From assembly GCA_963573385.1 (NCBI GenBank), contig CAUYLG010076811.1:51775-115774 (forward strand): a stretch of 64,000 nucleotides of DNA, in the 5' to 3' direction. Source of the DNA: Cacajao melanocephalus (taxonomy: Eukaryota; Chordata; Mammalia; Primates; Pitheciidae). Below are positions 27,622 to 41,842 of this stretch, piece by piece. A program made the translations under genes and the position numbers. The notes below the pieces were generated by a model. It was not told the DNA's origin, did no database searches, and saw only the letters and a program-made list of their open reading frames with translations. Within the stretch, counting starts at the first letter, position 1, and each line of letters begins with the position of its first letter.

Positions 27622-27890
27622 TGGATGGGCACAGTGGCTCACACCTGTAACCCCAGCACTTTGGGAGGCTGAGGCAGGCAGATCTCGAGGTCAGGAGTTC
27701 GAGACCCGTCTGACCAACATGGTGAAACCCTGTCTCTACTAAAAATACAAAAAAATCATCTGGGCATGGTGGTGGGCACCTGTAATCCCAGGTACTCGGG
27801 AGGCTGAGGCAGGAGAATTGCTTGAACACGGGAGGCGGAGGTTGCATTGAGCTGGGACTCTATCTCAAAAACAAGACAAAACAAACAAAC
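27622..27890 (+). repeat. Alu, plus strand, right arm partly deleted
   Basis: gttgcattgagctg joins gggactctatctc, so the right-arm promoter-distal part is missing. Flanks caggtcac and cagatcac. Confidence 0.93.
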
Positions 27891-28500
27891 AGAAAACAGA
27901 TCACCTACAAAGGAAAAGGAAACCGAATGTGAGTGGCCTTCTCAGTAGCAGCACTGAAAGTGAGAAAACAGCAAAGCAGTGCATTCAAAGATCTAAACGA
28001 AAAGTGTTTCCAGCGAAGCCCTACTCTTAGCCAAAGTAACAACCAAACAGGAGGGGAAAATAAAACCATCTTCACACACAGTCTTAGAGATTTTATCTTT
28101 CACATACCCTTTCCTCCCCAGGAAACTATTGGAGAACGTACTCCACCAAAATGAAGGTGTACACATGTCAAGATGGCAACCTGGGATTCGGGAAGCAGAG
28201 GTGAGAACACAGGAGAGAGAAGGGAGCTTGGGGTGATGGTGAGGGGACTCCACCACAGCAGTGCTGCGGGCTGGGAACAGCCCAGGATGTGGCCGGAAGA
28301 CACAGCGCTCCAGAAAAGAAGTCTCCCCCAAACCAATCATTTCATAGATTCAGTTATATGTTTCACAGCTCTGTCGGAGTTTAGGAAAAGATGTATAATG
28401 GCTTGAGAGAAATCTAAGCAAATCAACAACAGAGGCAATTTTTAACGCCAAAAAGAAATTTGTACCAAAATAGAACTATGCTATGCCATGTGAACACTTA

Positions 28501-28813
<313 letters not shown>

Positions 28814-28828
28814 AACACTTAATATTGA

Positions 28829-29357
<529 letters not shown>

Positions 29358-29373
29358 TTATTTGATTAGAAAA

Positions 29374-29484
29374 TTGTCCCAGCTACTTAGGAAGCTGAGG
29401 CAGGAGGATGGCTTGAGCCCACGAGTTCAGGTCCAGCCTGGGCAACATACTGAGACTCTGTCTCTAAAAAACAACCAAAAAAAT
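29374..29484 (+). repeat. Alu fragment or monomer, plus strand
   Basis: gtcccagctacttaggaagc to tgagactctgtctctaaaaa; only one arm. Confidence 0.8.
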
Positions 29485-29831
29485 TAAATTTAACATGATT
29501 AATCAAAGAAGAACAGAAGTAGAATGAATACACTCCAAATCAGATAGCAGAAACATGGAACCAGAGTGCAGATATGACAGACGCCTGTGCTGGTGAATTG
29601 GTGGACAGATATGGTAGATCTAGCTTAATACCCATCTCAGTATCTTTCCACAGTCCTTCTTACATTGCAGAAGCTGAAAGTTGAACCTACATTCCCTTGT
29701 GGCAGGGATTTTGGACACAATTTTGGTTTTTCCAATCATTTCCTGTCATGAGATGTGTAAGGTGGAAGTGACGTGGAGTCTGTATGTGCTGTTTATGCTG
29801 GGGAGTGTTGTGACGGAGGTGTTTGATATTT

Positions 29832-30425
<594 letters not shown>

Positions 30426-30757
30426 AGTGTTTGGTATTTCTGCAGTGGCTTCTCATCATGACGATATGGTTCAAGAGCTGCTAAGTGTAAAGTCGGCTTT
30501 CCAATTTAGTAGAAGGCTTCCTGATTTCAAAAGAGGCAGTGTCTCCTTTGGTGGCTCAGTTTTGCAGCATAGCTCTCAAAGTCATTCCTGAAAGTTCAAC
30601 CTGGAGACTGGTGCTTCAGCGCTCCAAACAAGTCCAGAAGCCATTTTACACCCTGTAATAAATCCTTTTGTACTTAAACCATCTAGAATGGTTCTGTTCT
30701 CTGAAACTGGACCCAGACAATGTAACAGGAAAGCAGAAAAAAAAATGTAAAGAAAAA

Positions 30758-31500
<743 letters not shown>

Positions 31501-31708
31501 ATCCCAAGTACATGCAGCAAAATGTATTGCTGTTTCATCTCGATAGTGGGGGCGTGGGTGGTATTAACATTTTCTGTACTCTTCTGAAGGCCTCTAATAT
31601 TTCCCACTTTACAAAACACTGACACATACTCAGGACTCTCCTGGACATCTTTGTGCACATCAACATTCATGCTGAGAGTAGCTTTTGGACTCCAAAGAGG
31701 AAACTTGC

Positions 31709-31998
31709 CCGGAGTCGTGGCCCATGCCTGTAATCTCAGCACTTTGGAAGGCCAAGGCAAGCAGATCGCTTAAGCCCAGGAGTTCGAGACTAGCCTGGGC
31801 AAAATAGCGAGACGCCATTGCTACAAAACCATTTTTAAACTAGCCGGACGTGGTGGCTTCCGCCTGTGGTCCCAGCTATTCGGGAGGCAGGAGTGGGAGG
31901 ATCACTTGAGTCTGGGAGGTCAAGGCTGCATTGAGCCGAGATCGTGCCACTGCACTCCAGCCCGGGCGACAGAGCGAGACATCCCTTCACGCCCCCAA
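31709..31998 (+). repeat. Old Alu, plus strand, next to the CpG island
   Basis: cccggagtcgtggcccatgc to gagcgagacatcccttcac. It retains many CpG, perhaps because it abuts the island. Confidence 0.92.
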
Positions 31999-32582
31999 AA
32001 GAAGGGGAAACTCGCGGAGGCTGAGCGCTGGTTTTCTCAGGTGGGGTTGGCACCTGTTGAAGCTGCCACCGACGTGAGGAGGCCACAGGGAGACCTGGAA
32101 AGAACCTGGAATGGGGCCCGGGGCTGTGGAGCGGAGGCGGCTGCAGGGCCGGATGCTGTCTGTGGTCTGTGCAGAACGCGAGGCCGTTTTTAAAGCTGAG
32201 ACACAGCTTTGGTTGACGGGGGCGGGTAGGGGTTGGGGTGAGAGGTCAGGAAAACAGGCGGGAGGCCAGGGGCCTGGAGCGGCAGGGCTGCGGGCAGACG
32301 CTCGGCCTCAGGCGGAATGAGCGCACCCCTGAGGGGCCCGAGGTGACCTGCAGGAGGTCCGGTCGCCCGGGTTCCACCCCGAGGAGAAAATCTTCGTAAT
32401 TGGGCCGGGGGGAGGGGGATGCGGGCACAGGCCGTGTTCTCCACGTCGCGCAGACGCAGGGGCCGGCCCTGGGTCGCAGAGGCTCCCTGGAGCGGCACCG
32501 CAGCGGCCCCCTTACGCCGGGGCGCTGTGCCGGGCTGACGGGGGTCCTCCCGGGTGGCCGGCAGCGGGTCCCGAGCCAGGCC

Positions 32583-32617
32583 GGGGAACGGGGAGCGGGG
32601 AGCGGGGAGCGGGGAAC
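32583..32617 (+). repeat. Heptamer tandem repeat GGGGAGC/GGGGAAC, five copies
   Basis: Five 7-base units, the outer two ending AAC and the inner three AGC. It lies about 280-310 bases before the CRTC3 ATG. Confidence 0.92.
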
Positions 32618-32665
32618 AGCTCTCAACCCGGGAGCGCGGGGCCCGGGAGAACGCCGGGCCGAGGC

Positions 32666-32700
32666 CGGGGCGGGGCGGGGCGGGGCGGGGAGGGGAGGGG
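32666..32700 (+). promoter_or_regulatory. Stacked GC boxes (CGGGG)5 plus AGGGGAGGGG
   Basis: Five head-to-tail CGGGG units give four overlapping GGGGCGGGG Sp/KLF sites, followed by two AGGGG units. Seven G4-runs in 35 bases also make this a strong G-quadruplex candidate. It lies about 190-230 bases before the CRTC3 ATG. Confidence 0.88.
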
Positions 32701-32892
32701 CCCGGCGCGGGGGCGGACCTCGGCGCGTTCCCGGCCGCTCGCTGGCTCCCGGGCCGCCGCGGCTCCTCTGCCGGGTCGTGCTGGACGACGGGCTTCGGGC
32801 GGCGGCCGGGGCGGCCTGCGGACAGACGGGAGGGCCGAGGCGCAGGCCCTGCCGCCGCCGTCTCCTGCTTCTGCCCGCGCCGGGCCCACGCC

Positions 32893-33024
32893 ATGGCCGC
32901 CTCGCCGGGCTCGGGCAGCGCCAACCCGCGGAAGTTCAGTGAGAAGATCGCGCTGCACACGCAGCGACAGGCCGAGGAGACGCGGGCCTTCGAGCAGCTC
33001 ATGACCGACCTCACCCTGTCGCGG
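32893..33024 (+). CDS. CRTC3: CRTC3 exon 1 coding part (CREB-binding N-terminus)
   Basis: The ATG at 32893 has a strong context (G at -3, G at +4). It opens 44 codons beginning [20 protein letters not shown] and ending LMTDLTLSR, before a GTGAGG donor at 33025. I recognise CRTC3, a CREB-regulated transcription coactivator of 619 residues. In this family the first 45 or so residues form a helical, coiled-coil-prone segment (here [15 protein letters not shown]) that binds the CREB bZIP domain and supports oligomer formation. The exon ends in phase 0, matching exon 2. The reading frame also stays open upstream to an in-frame ATG at 32554; I prefer 32893 because family members start at MA(A/T)S. 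Confidence 0.97.
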
Positions 33025-35222
33025 GTGAGGGCCTGGGCCGGCGCGGGCGGGGGCGGCCCTGGTCGCGCGCGGGACCCGCGCGGCGGGTGAGAGGTCCCGG
33101 GGCCCGGCGGTGGCGGGGCCGGGCGGGGGCCGCGCCTGGGAACCGGCGGCTGGGAGCGGAGCCGGAGCGGCTGCGGCCTCGGCGCTTCCCCGCCTAGCGA
33201 CACCCGCTAGCGGTTCGCGATCCCGGGCGGAGGTGGGTGGGTCGTCAGGCCCCGCGTGCTGGGAGATGGGCCGGAGTGAAGCCCGCAGAGGCGGGCGGCC
33301 GGGCGGGGGCGGCCTCAGGGGGCGGGAGGAGGACGGGGAGCCCCGAGAGGAAATCGCGAGCTGCGCGGAGGCCGGCCGGGCGGTGCGGCGCAGCTTCTGG
33401 TCGCTCGGAACATCCCCAGCAGCGAGCCCTGCCGTGCTGCCGGCGTGGAAGGCCGCGGGCACCCCAGGGTCCCACGCGCCCGTGGGGGGAGCTCTGAGCA
33501 CAAGTCCGTCTGGGGCCGGTCCTGGGGTGCCTCGGGGTGTGGGAACCACGACGGGATTCCGTGTTGAGGGTGAGGCTCTGCTCCTTCTACTTCTTGGTGG
33601 TGCTTTATCGGGTCCAGTTGACTTGGTTGGGCCCCGGATATTTAGTGAGAACCGACAAGCGTCGCTGGTGACTGCGGAGGGACCCGGAGGATTGAGTAAG
33701 GCGCGAGCCGGGACAAACACCTGGTGAGGTTAGGTCACCGCTGAGTGAGGCAGTGGAGGATGGAGAGCCAACCCGAGTGCCCCTTAGGACTGCAGAGAAG
33801 GAGGTCAGCAGCAGTAAGGCTGGCCTTGACTATCCTGAATACTGACCTTGGAGGACCATCGAGAGAATGGGGGAGGATCTGCAGATACCGGGGGACTGAG
33901 GTGGGGGAGGCAGCTGGAAGGAGAGCTGAGAGCAGAGTTGCAAACCAGCTGAGTTGCAGACACGTTATTTTTTGGCCAGCTCAGTGTTTGTGAAAAATTC
34001 TTGAATCTGTTGCCAAAATTTTTAAATTGGAAGACTTCCACACAAAATCCAAATTTCCTGATTTATTTACATAAATTAAAAATTGGAAGACCTGGTAACA
34101 CTACTCCTGAATTCAGTAGGAATTCAGTTGGGTGATGGTGGCCCTTTCAAAAGGAGCAAGAACTCTAGTTTGCCACCGTTTACACCACTCTCTGCCACAG
34201 TCCCCCAAGGGGAGGCTAGGTGACAATTGGCATTTATACTCACGATGGTGTTTTCTTTCAGTGAAGATAAGGAAAAAGTGAAATATTTCCTATACTTACA
34301 TTTCTGTTCACACTGAGAAAAAATAAATATATATATATAGAGAGAAAGAAGCTGAAGATTTCAAGAGAATGTTTTCTTATACCCTATCAGCTTCACTCAT
34401 TTATTACCTGGCTGGCATCCGCTGGTATTTACATTTGTGACCTTGGTTAGATTCAGGGATGAACTCGGTAAGCTCTGAGCACATTGAAAAGAATGGGTGT
34501 GTGAAAGCTGAGGATTAGTGTTGGGGCCTGTATTGTTATGTGTCATTTAGATACATACTGTATATTGTTATGGACAAATGCATTGTATATGTCTCTATAC
34601 CTGTGGCACATCCAATCTTCACCCCATTCATGAATCTCCTTTAAAATATCCCTGACAGGTGAGGTCATGAGTCATGTACAGACTGTTTTAAAGGCAAATC
34701 ATTTTTCATAGATTCTCACTGTTGACTTACTTTCAAGTAAAAATAGTGTTTTCTTACTTTCAAGAGACCATGCTATAGCTCAGGGTCTCTTGAATTTAGC
34801 AAGTCTAATCAACTGTGGCCCATATGATAATTCAGTCACCACTTTATTCTAATTACTGCAAAATTGTGGTGTCATTTTTGGCCTTCACCTGGTACAGGGA
34901 ATCATTTACATGTTAATTCTTTCCATGTTTTCTTCTTGGCCGGTTATAAGTAAAGTAATACTGCTTGGCTCCGCTGTGTTCATAAACACATCTGTAAATG
35001 ATAACACTGAATTTGCCTACTAATGTTTGCTTATTTAAAAATCTTATGGATTGTTTTCATAAAGAAGTCATCAAATTAGAACGCTTCTCATGGAGAACTC
35101 TTAGGTTCCCAGTGTGTCTATGAAGGACACGTCTCTAAGGATCCAAAGATCCCAGTTGGAGAAGTATCCACCTAGTTCATAGTTGGTAACTGGATGGCAG
35201 ATATACTGACTTCCCGTTACTA

Positions 35223-35729
<507 letters not shown>

Positions 35730-35974
35730 TTACCAGGAAGCAGTGGGAAATTTTGAGAAGGGAGTCTAGGAGGAGTAGTTAAGTGGTGGCACCTGGAATG
35801 GTAAAGGGAGGGACGAAAGTGGAGGCAGGTGTGCCTGGGAAGAGGCTGTATGTTGTTGGTTTTTAATGTATTCATTTGCCAGTATTTGAGTGCCTGCTAT
35901 GTTGTTGTTGAGTGTGTGTGTCAGGGAGGAGGGTGAAAACATGGGGCAGTCCTTCAAAGATCTTACTAATTTGT

Positions 35975-36880
35975 CCCATATATTTACTTATTGAGTGAGC
36001 CCTTAGTGTGTGCCAGGGGTTAGGATGGACACTGGGTATATAGTGATGAGCAAGCGAAACACAGTGTCCTAATGGATTTTAGGATTTAATGAGGAAAACA
36101 TTCATTTAATAAGACGCATTTTGATGAATATCACCAAAGCAGAAGTAGGTGGCGCTCTGGACACTTATGGTAGGGAGTTCTCACCTCTTCCAGTGGCCTA
36201 AAGGCTCAGTGGGAGTCAGGGAGGCATTCGAGGGTTTGCGTGTTGAGGGAGGGAATATGTTGCAGGTACAGGGAACAGAGCTTCAGTAAGAGGATGAGGA
36301 GGGTGATACGAGATGAGGCTGGAGGTGTCCACAGGGATCAGGCTGTAGAGACAAGATTTGGAACTTGATCCTAAGGACAATGGAGAGTCACTGAAGGGGT
36401 TGGACCACGGGACATCTGCATTTTTAGAAGATTCCTCTAGCTCCAGCATGGTGAATAGAGGAGGAGGGTTTTAGTAGGAGATATGATAGTGGCGTTTATT
36501 AAGATGGTGGCAGTTGGTAGGCAGAGCGGTGAGCAGATTGATACTTAAGAGGTGGAAAGGACTGGATGTTGTGAATGGATGAGGAAGGTGGGAAAGAGGG
36601 AGGGCTTGAACCGTTTCAGGGTGTCCTTCATTCAGAGGAGGACCAGGTTTGGGCTGTGCGGAAATGCTGAGTTGGAGGTGCCTCTGAGGCAGGTGGGTAG
36701 AGGTGGTCCAGCAGGCAGCTGTTTAGATGGCTTTGGAGCTTGAGAAGGTAGGCTGGGCTACTGAGAACGAGGGAATTTTTGGTATGGAGCCACAGAAGTA
36801 GATTTGGCTGCCTAGGAAGGATTGATGGAACAGATACTGTAAACTGGGGCCTGAGTTCTGTATTTGGGCCTCTGACATGT
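35975..36880 (+). mobile_element. L2 LINE fragment, plus strand
   Basis: The order is gtgagcccttagtgtgtgccagggg, agtgatgagcaagcgaaaca, ggatttggaacttgatcctaagg-like, tggagagtcactgaaggggt, then gatggtggcagttggtaggc. It follows the L2 3' region closely for such an old family. Confidence 0.75.
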
Positions 36881-36944
36881 TTTTGGTTTTGGCCCAAAAT
36901 GTGATTAGTTGGTTGGTTTTAACTAAGGCTAACAATGAATATTG

Positions 36945-37175
36945 TTATGCCTATAATCCCAGCACTTTGAGAGGCTGAGGTGCACAGATCGCTTGAGCCC
37001 TGGGGGTTCTAGACCAGCCTGGGTAACATGGTAAAACTCTGTCTCTTAAAAAAAGAAAAATACAAAAATTAGCCGGGCATGGTGGCACGTGCCTATAGTC
37101 GGAAGGTGGAGGTTGCAGTGAACTGTGGTTGTGAGTCTGCACTCCAGCCTGGGCAACAGAGACCCTGTCTCCAAA
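36945..37175 (+). repeat. Alu, plus strand, 5' truncated with inner deletion
   Basis: Begins inside the left arm (gcctataatcccagcacttt) and lacks part of the right arm (gcctatagtc joins ggaaggtggagg). Flanks aatgaatattg and aatgaatgttg. Confidence 0.92.
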
Positions 37176-37984
37176 AAAATGAATGTTGGGATTTTATAGT
37201 AAAATCTGAACTTTGGCTTCTTTTGAAAAATTAGATAATCTAACCACACTAACCTGACATTTCTGGTTGGCAGCAATTGCCTGAAGCTGAATGGTGGCTG
37301 CCCCATTAGAAAGCCAATGAATGTGGTCTTCAATTTGCAACAGGCCCCATCACCCTCAAAGGTATTCTTTGCAGTGATTCCAGGCGGGTTCACTTACATT
37401 CCCTGCTTGACAGCTGTAGGCAGTTGAGTTTATGACACTTGTCAGAAAGTGAACCGTTAAGAGGGCCTAGGAGGAGCCCAGGAAACGACGCCGTTTGAAA
37501 GGGAGGCAGCAGAACCAGCAAAGAAGGCTTGAAGAGTAACCAGAGGGCCAGGAGAAAGCCAGGATGACTTCTGTGAAGAGGAGGGAATGCCAACCAGCTG
37601 CACCCAGTGCTGCTGACTTCGGCTGACCCGAAAGATGTGTCCTTTGGTCTAGTCATGTGGAGGTCATCGGAGGAGGTCATTGGTAACCTCGGTGAGAGAC
37701 GCTGCATTCTCAGGGTGCTGGGTGAAAGGTTAATTGTAAGTTGTTGAGGAGTGGATGGGAGGGAATGGAGATAGGGTTGGAAATTTCCAGAAGTTTGGCT
37801 GTGAAGAGCAACTTGTGTTGAGGAACAAGACTAACTCAGCATATCAACCTGGAGTGTTGATTTGACTTGAATATTTGGGAAGACTCATTATTTTCATGTG
37901 AAAATAAACAATAGATAAGACAATAGATAGTCATAGATTAGTGAGGTCTCAGAATGGAGGAGAGAGAGAAGATGGAAATAATAG

Positions 37985-38170
37985 GTTTGGGCTAAATATT
38001 GAGGACGTTCCCTTTGCTAGACACTGGAATCCCTTTCATGTGTTGTTAGCTCCCATAGTCCTCAAAATGACCCTGGGGTGTGTATATCTGGAATTTTCCT
38101 CATTTTGTAGGTGAGTAAACTGAGGCTTAGAGAGGTATAGTGGCAGAGCTGGCGTTTGGATCTGGCTGTC
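37985..38170 (-). repeat. MIR, minus orientation
   Basis: cattttgtaggtgagtaaac, tgaggcttagagaggtatag, and ggcagagctggcg mark a reversed MIR. Confidence 0.8.
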
Positions 38171-38239
38171 ACAGTGAATGTCTATATACTCACCTGCTTT
38201 AATTTCCCCCCATGAGGATCTTCAGCTGCTTTTACTCCC

Positions 38240-38850
38240 CGCTGTAGGGTATCGGCATCACTTGTTGAAAAGACTTTTCTTTTCCCATTGAATTGCTGTG
38301 GCAATTTTGTTGGAATCAGTTGGCCATATATGTGTTGGTTTATTTTGAGGCTCTCTTTTTCTGTTCCAGTGATTTGTCTATCACTCTTTTTGATAATAGC
38401 ACACTGTCTGTATTACTATAGCTTTATAATACGCCTTCAAACCTGGTAACCTAAGTCCTCTAACTTCTCTCCTTTTAAAAAGTGCTCTGGCCAGGTGCCA
38501 TGGCTCACGCCTGTAATCCTAGCATTTTGGGAGGCCGAGGTGGGCAGATCACTTGTGCCCAGGAGTTATAGATCAGCCTGGGTAACATGGTGAAACCCCA
38601 TCTCTTAAAAAAAAAAAAGTTAGCTGGGCATGGTTGGCACACACCTGTTGTCAGGAGGCGGAGGCTGCAGTGAGCTGTGATTGTGACACTGCGCTCCAGC
38701 CTGGGCAATAGAGACCCTGTCTCCAAAAAAAAAAAAAAATTGCTCTTACAACTCTAGGTCATTTGCACATCCATGAATTTTAGATTTATCTTGTCAGTGT
38801 CTCTCAAAGGATCCGCTGGGATTTTGGATTGTAATCATGTTGGCTATTGT
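38240..38850 (-). mobile_element. L1 ORF2 3' region (old), minus strand, split by an Alu
   Basis: cacttgttgaaaagactttt, cttttcccattgaattgctg and gatttgtctatcactctttt before the Alu, and agatttatcttgtcagtgtc with ctgggattttggattgtaatc after it, are the antisense of L1 ORF2. Stops occur in all frames. Confidence 0.8.
38486..38741 (+). repeat. Alu, plus strand, inner deletion, nested in L1
   Basis: ggccaggtgccatggctcac; acctgttgtcaggaggcgg joins left and right arms. Flanks aagtgctctgg and aattgctctta. Confidence 0.93.
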
Positions 38851-39479
38851 GAGACTTTCTGGAAAAGGAATTAATGAGGCCTGGATCTCATTTTGTGTAG
38901 GCATTAAAGAAAATTCCACTAAGGTGTGTAACTGTAGGCCAAAGGTTGCTAACTCAGTAAGTGAGGCGGGTAAGGAAAATGAGTGGAGGAACCAGTAATG
39001 AGGTGATTGTGGCAGGTGATCCTGGGCCATGATGGAGGAATAATAGGGTACAGTGAGGACCTGCCAAACCCCATCTAAGGGGGTGGCCTCTTGTCAGCTT
39101 CAACCAGTGATGCCTTACTAGAACACAGGTTCAGTGTTGTCTGGTCTTTCAATCGGGAGAAGTTGGAAATCCAGATTTTTATGCAGCGTCCTAATTTTTT
39201 CAATTGAAATTTAAAACACTGAATGGGTCCACATCTGGTGGGTAAACAGAACTCTCTGTAAGTGAAATGCAGTCCATGGGCTGCTAGCCGGTGACCTCAG
39301 CCTTAGGCTAATCATTCGTTGGTTCACATGTTCATCATCTGTAAACTTGAAGGTGTTGAAGACAGTCTCAAAATTCTTTCTCTAGCTCCATGCGTCTAAA
39401 TTTCAAAAGAGGAAAATGTCAGAATGTCTCAGTTTTAAGAGGTAGTTGAGAAGATGAGCAATAATGATAGTATCTTGAG

Positions 39480-39620
39480 AAGTTGACCCGAGCTTTACAT
39501 TTGACATACCGCTATTGCGTCTGCATCACTTAATCCTCACTTCATCTTGTGAAGGAGGCATCAGAGTCCAGGTTAGAAAGTCATGTTATCCGATTCAAAG
39601 TCCAGTGCTCTTTTTTAACA
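39480..39620 (-). repeat. MIR-like fragment, minus orientation
   Basis: gcatcacttaatcctcacttc, then gtgaaggaggcatcagagtcc; weak match. Confidence 0.45.
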
Positions 39621-40289
39621 GCCTTTGAAGGCTCGGGACATCGGTGCTTTGGGAGGGAGAGTGGTTATGGAGGACCGTGAGATAGCCTTCCGCTCAGTTG
39701 AAGGCAGGTCCCTCTCTGGATTTAGAACTCAGTTTGGTTGAAGTGTCAAGGCTTTTGGGGAAGAGTTGAGCCTTTGTGAGAACTCTCCAAAGGCAGAAAT
39801 TTCAGCCCACTTTCATCTTAGCTGGTGCCTGGCATACCACCGGATACACAGTTAAGTTCTTTGTATCAGTAAATCAATGGATAAATAGATGCTTCAAAGA
39901 AGAAATCAAAGGCTTTAAATCAAGATGACTGAGAATTTTGTCCAGAGAATTTCAAGAATAGTCAGATGCTTCTGGTAAGTACTTTTAGAATGTTAAGATT
40001 GAAAGCTGAGAGACTTCATTCCTATAACTCCACCCCTAGATGGAAGAAGCTCACAATGTTCCCTTTCTCATGTTCGACTCTGAGATTTGGGTTTTGATTA
40101 ATAGGTTTTAACTGTCTCCCTGTGCAGTATGTTCAAGAAATCAAATACAGCAGGTAGAAGGGAAGTTAAAGCCACTAAAGGATTTTGTATGCCTTTAAAA
40201 TTTCCAAAGAGATGTAAGTCCTTACCTTTTGGATATACATACTGAAATATGGAGTGAAAGAATGTCTGAGATTTCTTTCAGTGGGACAC

Positions 40290-40445
40290 TGTGGGTAGTG
40301 GAGAGGGTAAAGATGAAAGAAGATTGGATATAAGTTGGTAATTTAGTTAAAGCTAGAAGATGGATAGATGAGTTTCATTATACTTGTCTTTATTTCACGT
40401 ATACTATTTGAAATTTTTCATAATAAATGTAAAAATGAAACAATC
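40290..40445 (+). mobile_element. Old LINE 3' end, plus strand
   Basis: Text aagctagaagatggatagat and cattatacttgtctttattt, then gaaatttttcataataaatg with an A-rich end, matches an old L1M 3' terminus. Confidence 0.6.
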
Positions 40446-40544
40446 AGAGAGCTTCATAGGTTAAACAATGCTTTTGATCAACCAAACTTCACATTTTTTT
40501 TTTGAGTTGGTAAATAGTATGATCATCGAGGTAAAGATGGGACA

Positions 40545-40750
40545 AAGAAGAAGAGCATGGCAGAAACAGGCACATGGGCTTTGGTGGCTCAGCTTCCTGC
40601 CAGCCACATGGCAAGTCACCGGACTTCTGAGTCTGGGTCGCCAGGTCTGTAATGGCAGGAGAATACAGTCTCATTTGCATGGTTGGGAGGATTAGGGATG
40701 AAGTGGGCACGGTGTCTGAGAACAGCACCTGGCCCATCCTAGGGGCTTAG
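40545..40750 (+). repeat. MIR, plus orientation
   Basis: ggcaagtcaccggacttctg, gtctgtaatggcaggagaat, ggttgggaggattagggatg, cagcacctggcccatc: the MIR order. Confidence 0.75.
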
Positions 40751-41084
40751 ATCTGGTCATGTTTTGTTGGTAGAGACAGAGAGTGATGAAGGGTGAAAAT
40801 CTGCCCCAAGCCTCTCGTCTATAACCCTTTTCTTCTCTATATGAATTACAGTGCCAAGGGTTATATAACCATGGAGCTAATTTATTATTTTAGAAACAGA
40901 ACTCTTAAAGACCAGATCAGACCATTTTGAGGTTTACAAGAACTGTAACCAGTTTATTGCTTTTTGAAAAATGAAGTAAGGAAGAACTTACAGAAGAAGG
41001 GCATATTAAAATGGTGGGATGCCATTTTATACCTCCTGAATTTGCCTCCTTCCTTATCCCAATTAATGATAATATCCAAAATCA

Positions 41085-41430
41085 GTGAGTTTTTTTGGTG
41101 AAACTTTTCTCATATGTATATTAGTAAACCCTTTGGGAAAGCATTTTGGCAGCATATGTTGAGAGCTACCAAAAGACCCATATCTAGAGATTTAGTAATC
41201 ACTCTTTGGAATGTGTTCTAAGGAAATAATTCAGAAGAACTGTTATATAGCCATTAAAAATTATTCTGTAGTAGCATAGAAAAGGCTTATGATGTGAGCA
41301 TGCTAGCTTGTACCTATCTCGTGATCACAGCTATGCAGTTATTACCATAAATGTAAATCGAGGCTGGAAAAGAGCATGAGGAAGGGAACATAGTTCATGT
41401 GTTAGGGTCGTGGATAGTAGCTTAGTTTTT
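41085..41430 (+). mobile_element. Old LINE (L1M-type) 3' fragment, plus strand
   Basis: gcattttggcagcatatgtt, tgttctaaggaaataattca, and agccattaaaaattattctg are typical of old L1 3' regions. Confidence 0.65.
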
Positions 41431-41743
41431 CTTTCAGAAATTATTTTATTGTTGTCAAAGATTATGCACGCATGCCTAAACATACACACTCAAAGACCTT
41501 CCAAGAGTATGTTACTGTGATGGTACATGGGACATTTGTAACATGGGTAAGCTATTTCCAAAAATGGAGTAATCAAAACCCAGAAAGCTCTGGAAACCTG
41601 AAAGTGTGATCATTTAAGTAGAGAATAAATTGAAACCAAGACTTTCATTCTTGAACCGTTTCCCTACAAAATACTATACTCTGATGCTTCTTTTAAATCT
41701 TTGCTGTCGTGTCTCAACGTTCTTGAAATTGCTTTGTTTCCAG

Positions 41744-41842
41744 GTTCAATTTCAGAAGCTCCAGCAACTGCGCCTTACCCAGTACCATGGAGGATCCTTA
41801 CCGAATGTGAGCCAGCTGCGGAGCAGTGCGTCAGAGTTTCAG
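41744..41842 (+). CDS. CRTC3: CRTC3 exon 2
   Basis: Ninety-nine bases between CAG at 41741-41743 and a GTACCT donor at 41843 give 33 codons in the frame set by exon 1, from VQFQKLQQLRLTQYHGG to SSASEFQ (residues 45-77). It completes the conserved N-terminal segment of CRTC proteins. The serine in GGSLPNV is residue 62, which is aligned with the conserved SIK/AMPK site of the family; phosphorylation allows 14-3-3 binding and cytoplasmic retention by established work. Both splice sites fit consensus, and T-rich sequence precedes the acceptor. I found no exon 3 in the rest of the window. Confidence 0.97.

Larger units (their letters stand above)
32000..33720. promoter_or_regulatory. CRTC3: CpG island and promoter of CRTC3
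   Basis: Base composition switches sharply to G/C-rich with abundant CpG from about 32000 and returns to A/T-rich by about 33750. The island covers the CRTC3 start codon (32893) and exon 1. No TATA box is visible near the start, and stacked GC boxes lie at 32666-32700, so a dispersed-start, Sp-type promoter is inferred. The start site cannot be fixed from sequence; about 32700-32850 is likely. Long open frames on both strands here are a by-product of the low stop-codon frequency in G/C-rich DNA. Confidence 0.9.

Noticed and set aside
32190..33720. Long minus-strand open frames (337 and 365 residues) and several plus-strand frames across the CpG island
   Set aside because: They overlap in several frames, have Pro/Arg/Ala/Gly-rich low-complexity composition and no recognisable domain. 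Long open frames are expected where stop codons are rare. Only the short CRTC3 segment has family support.
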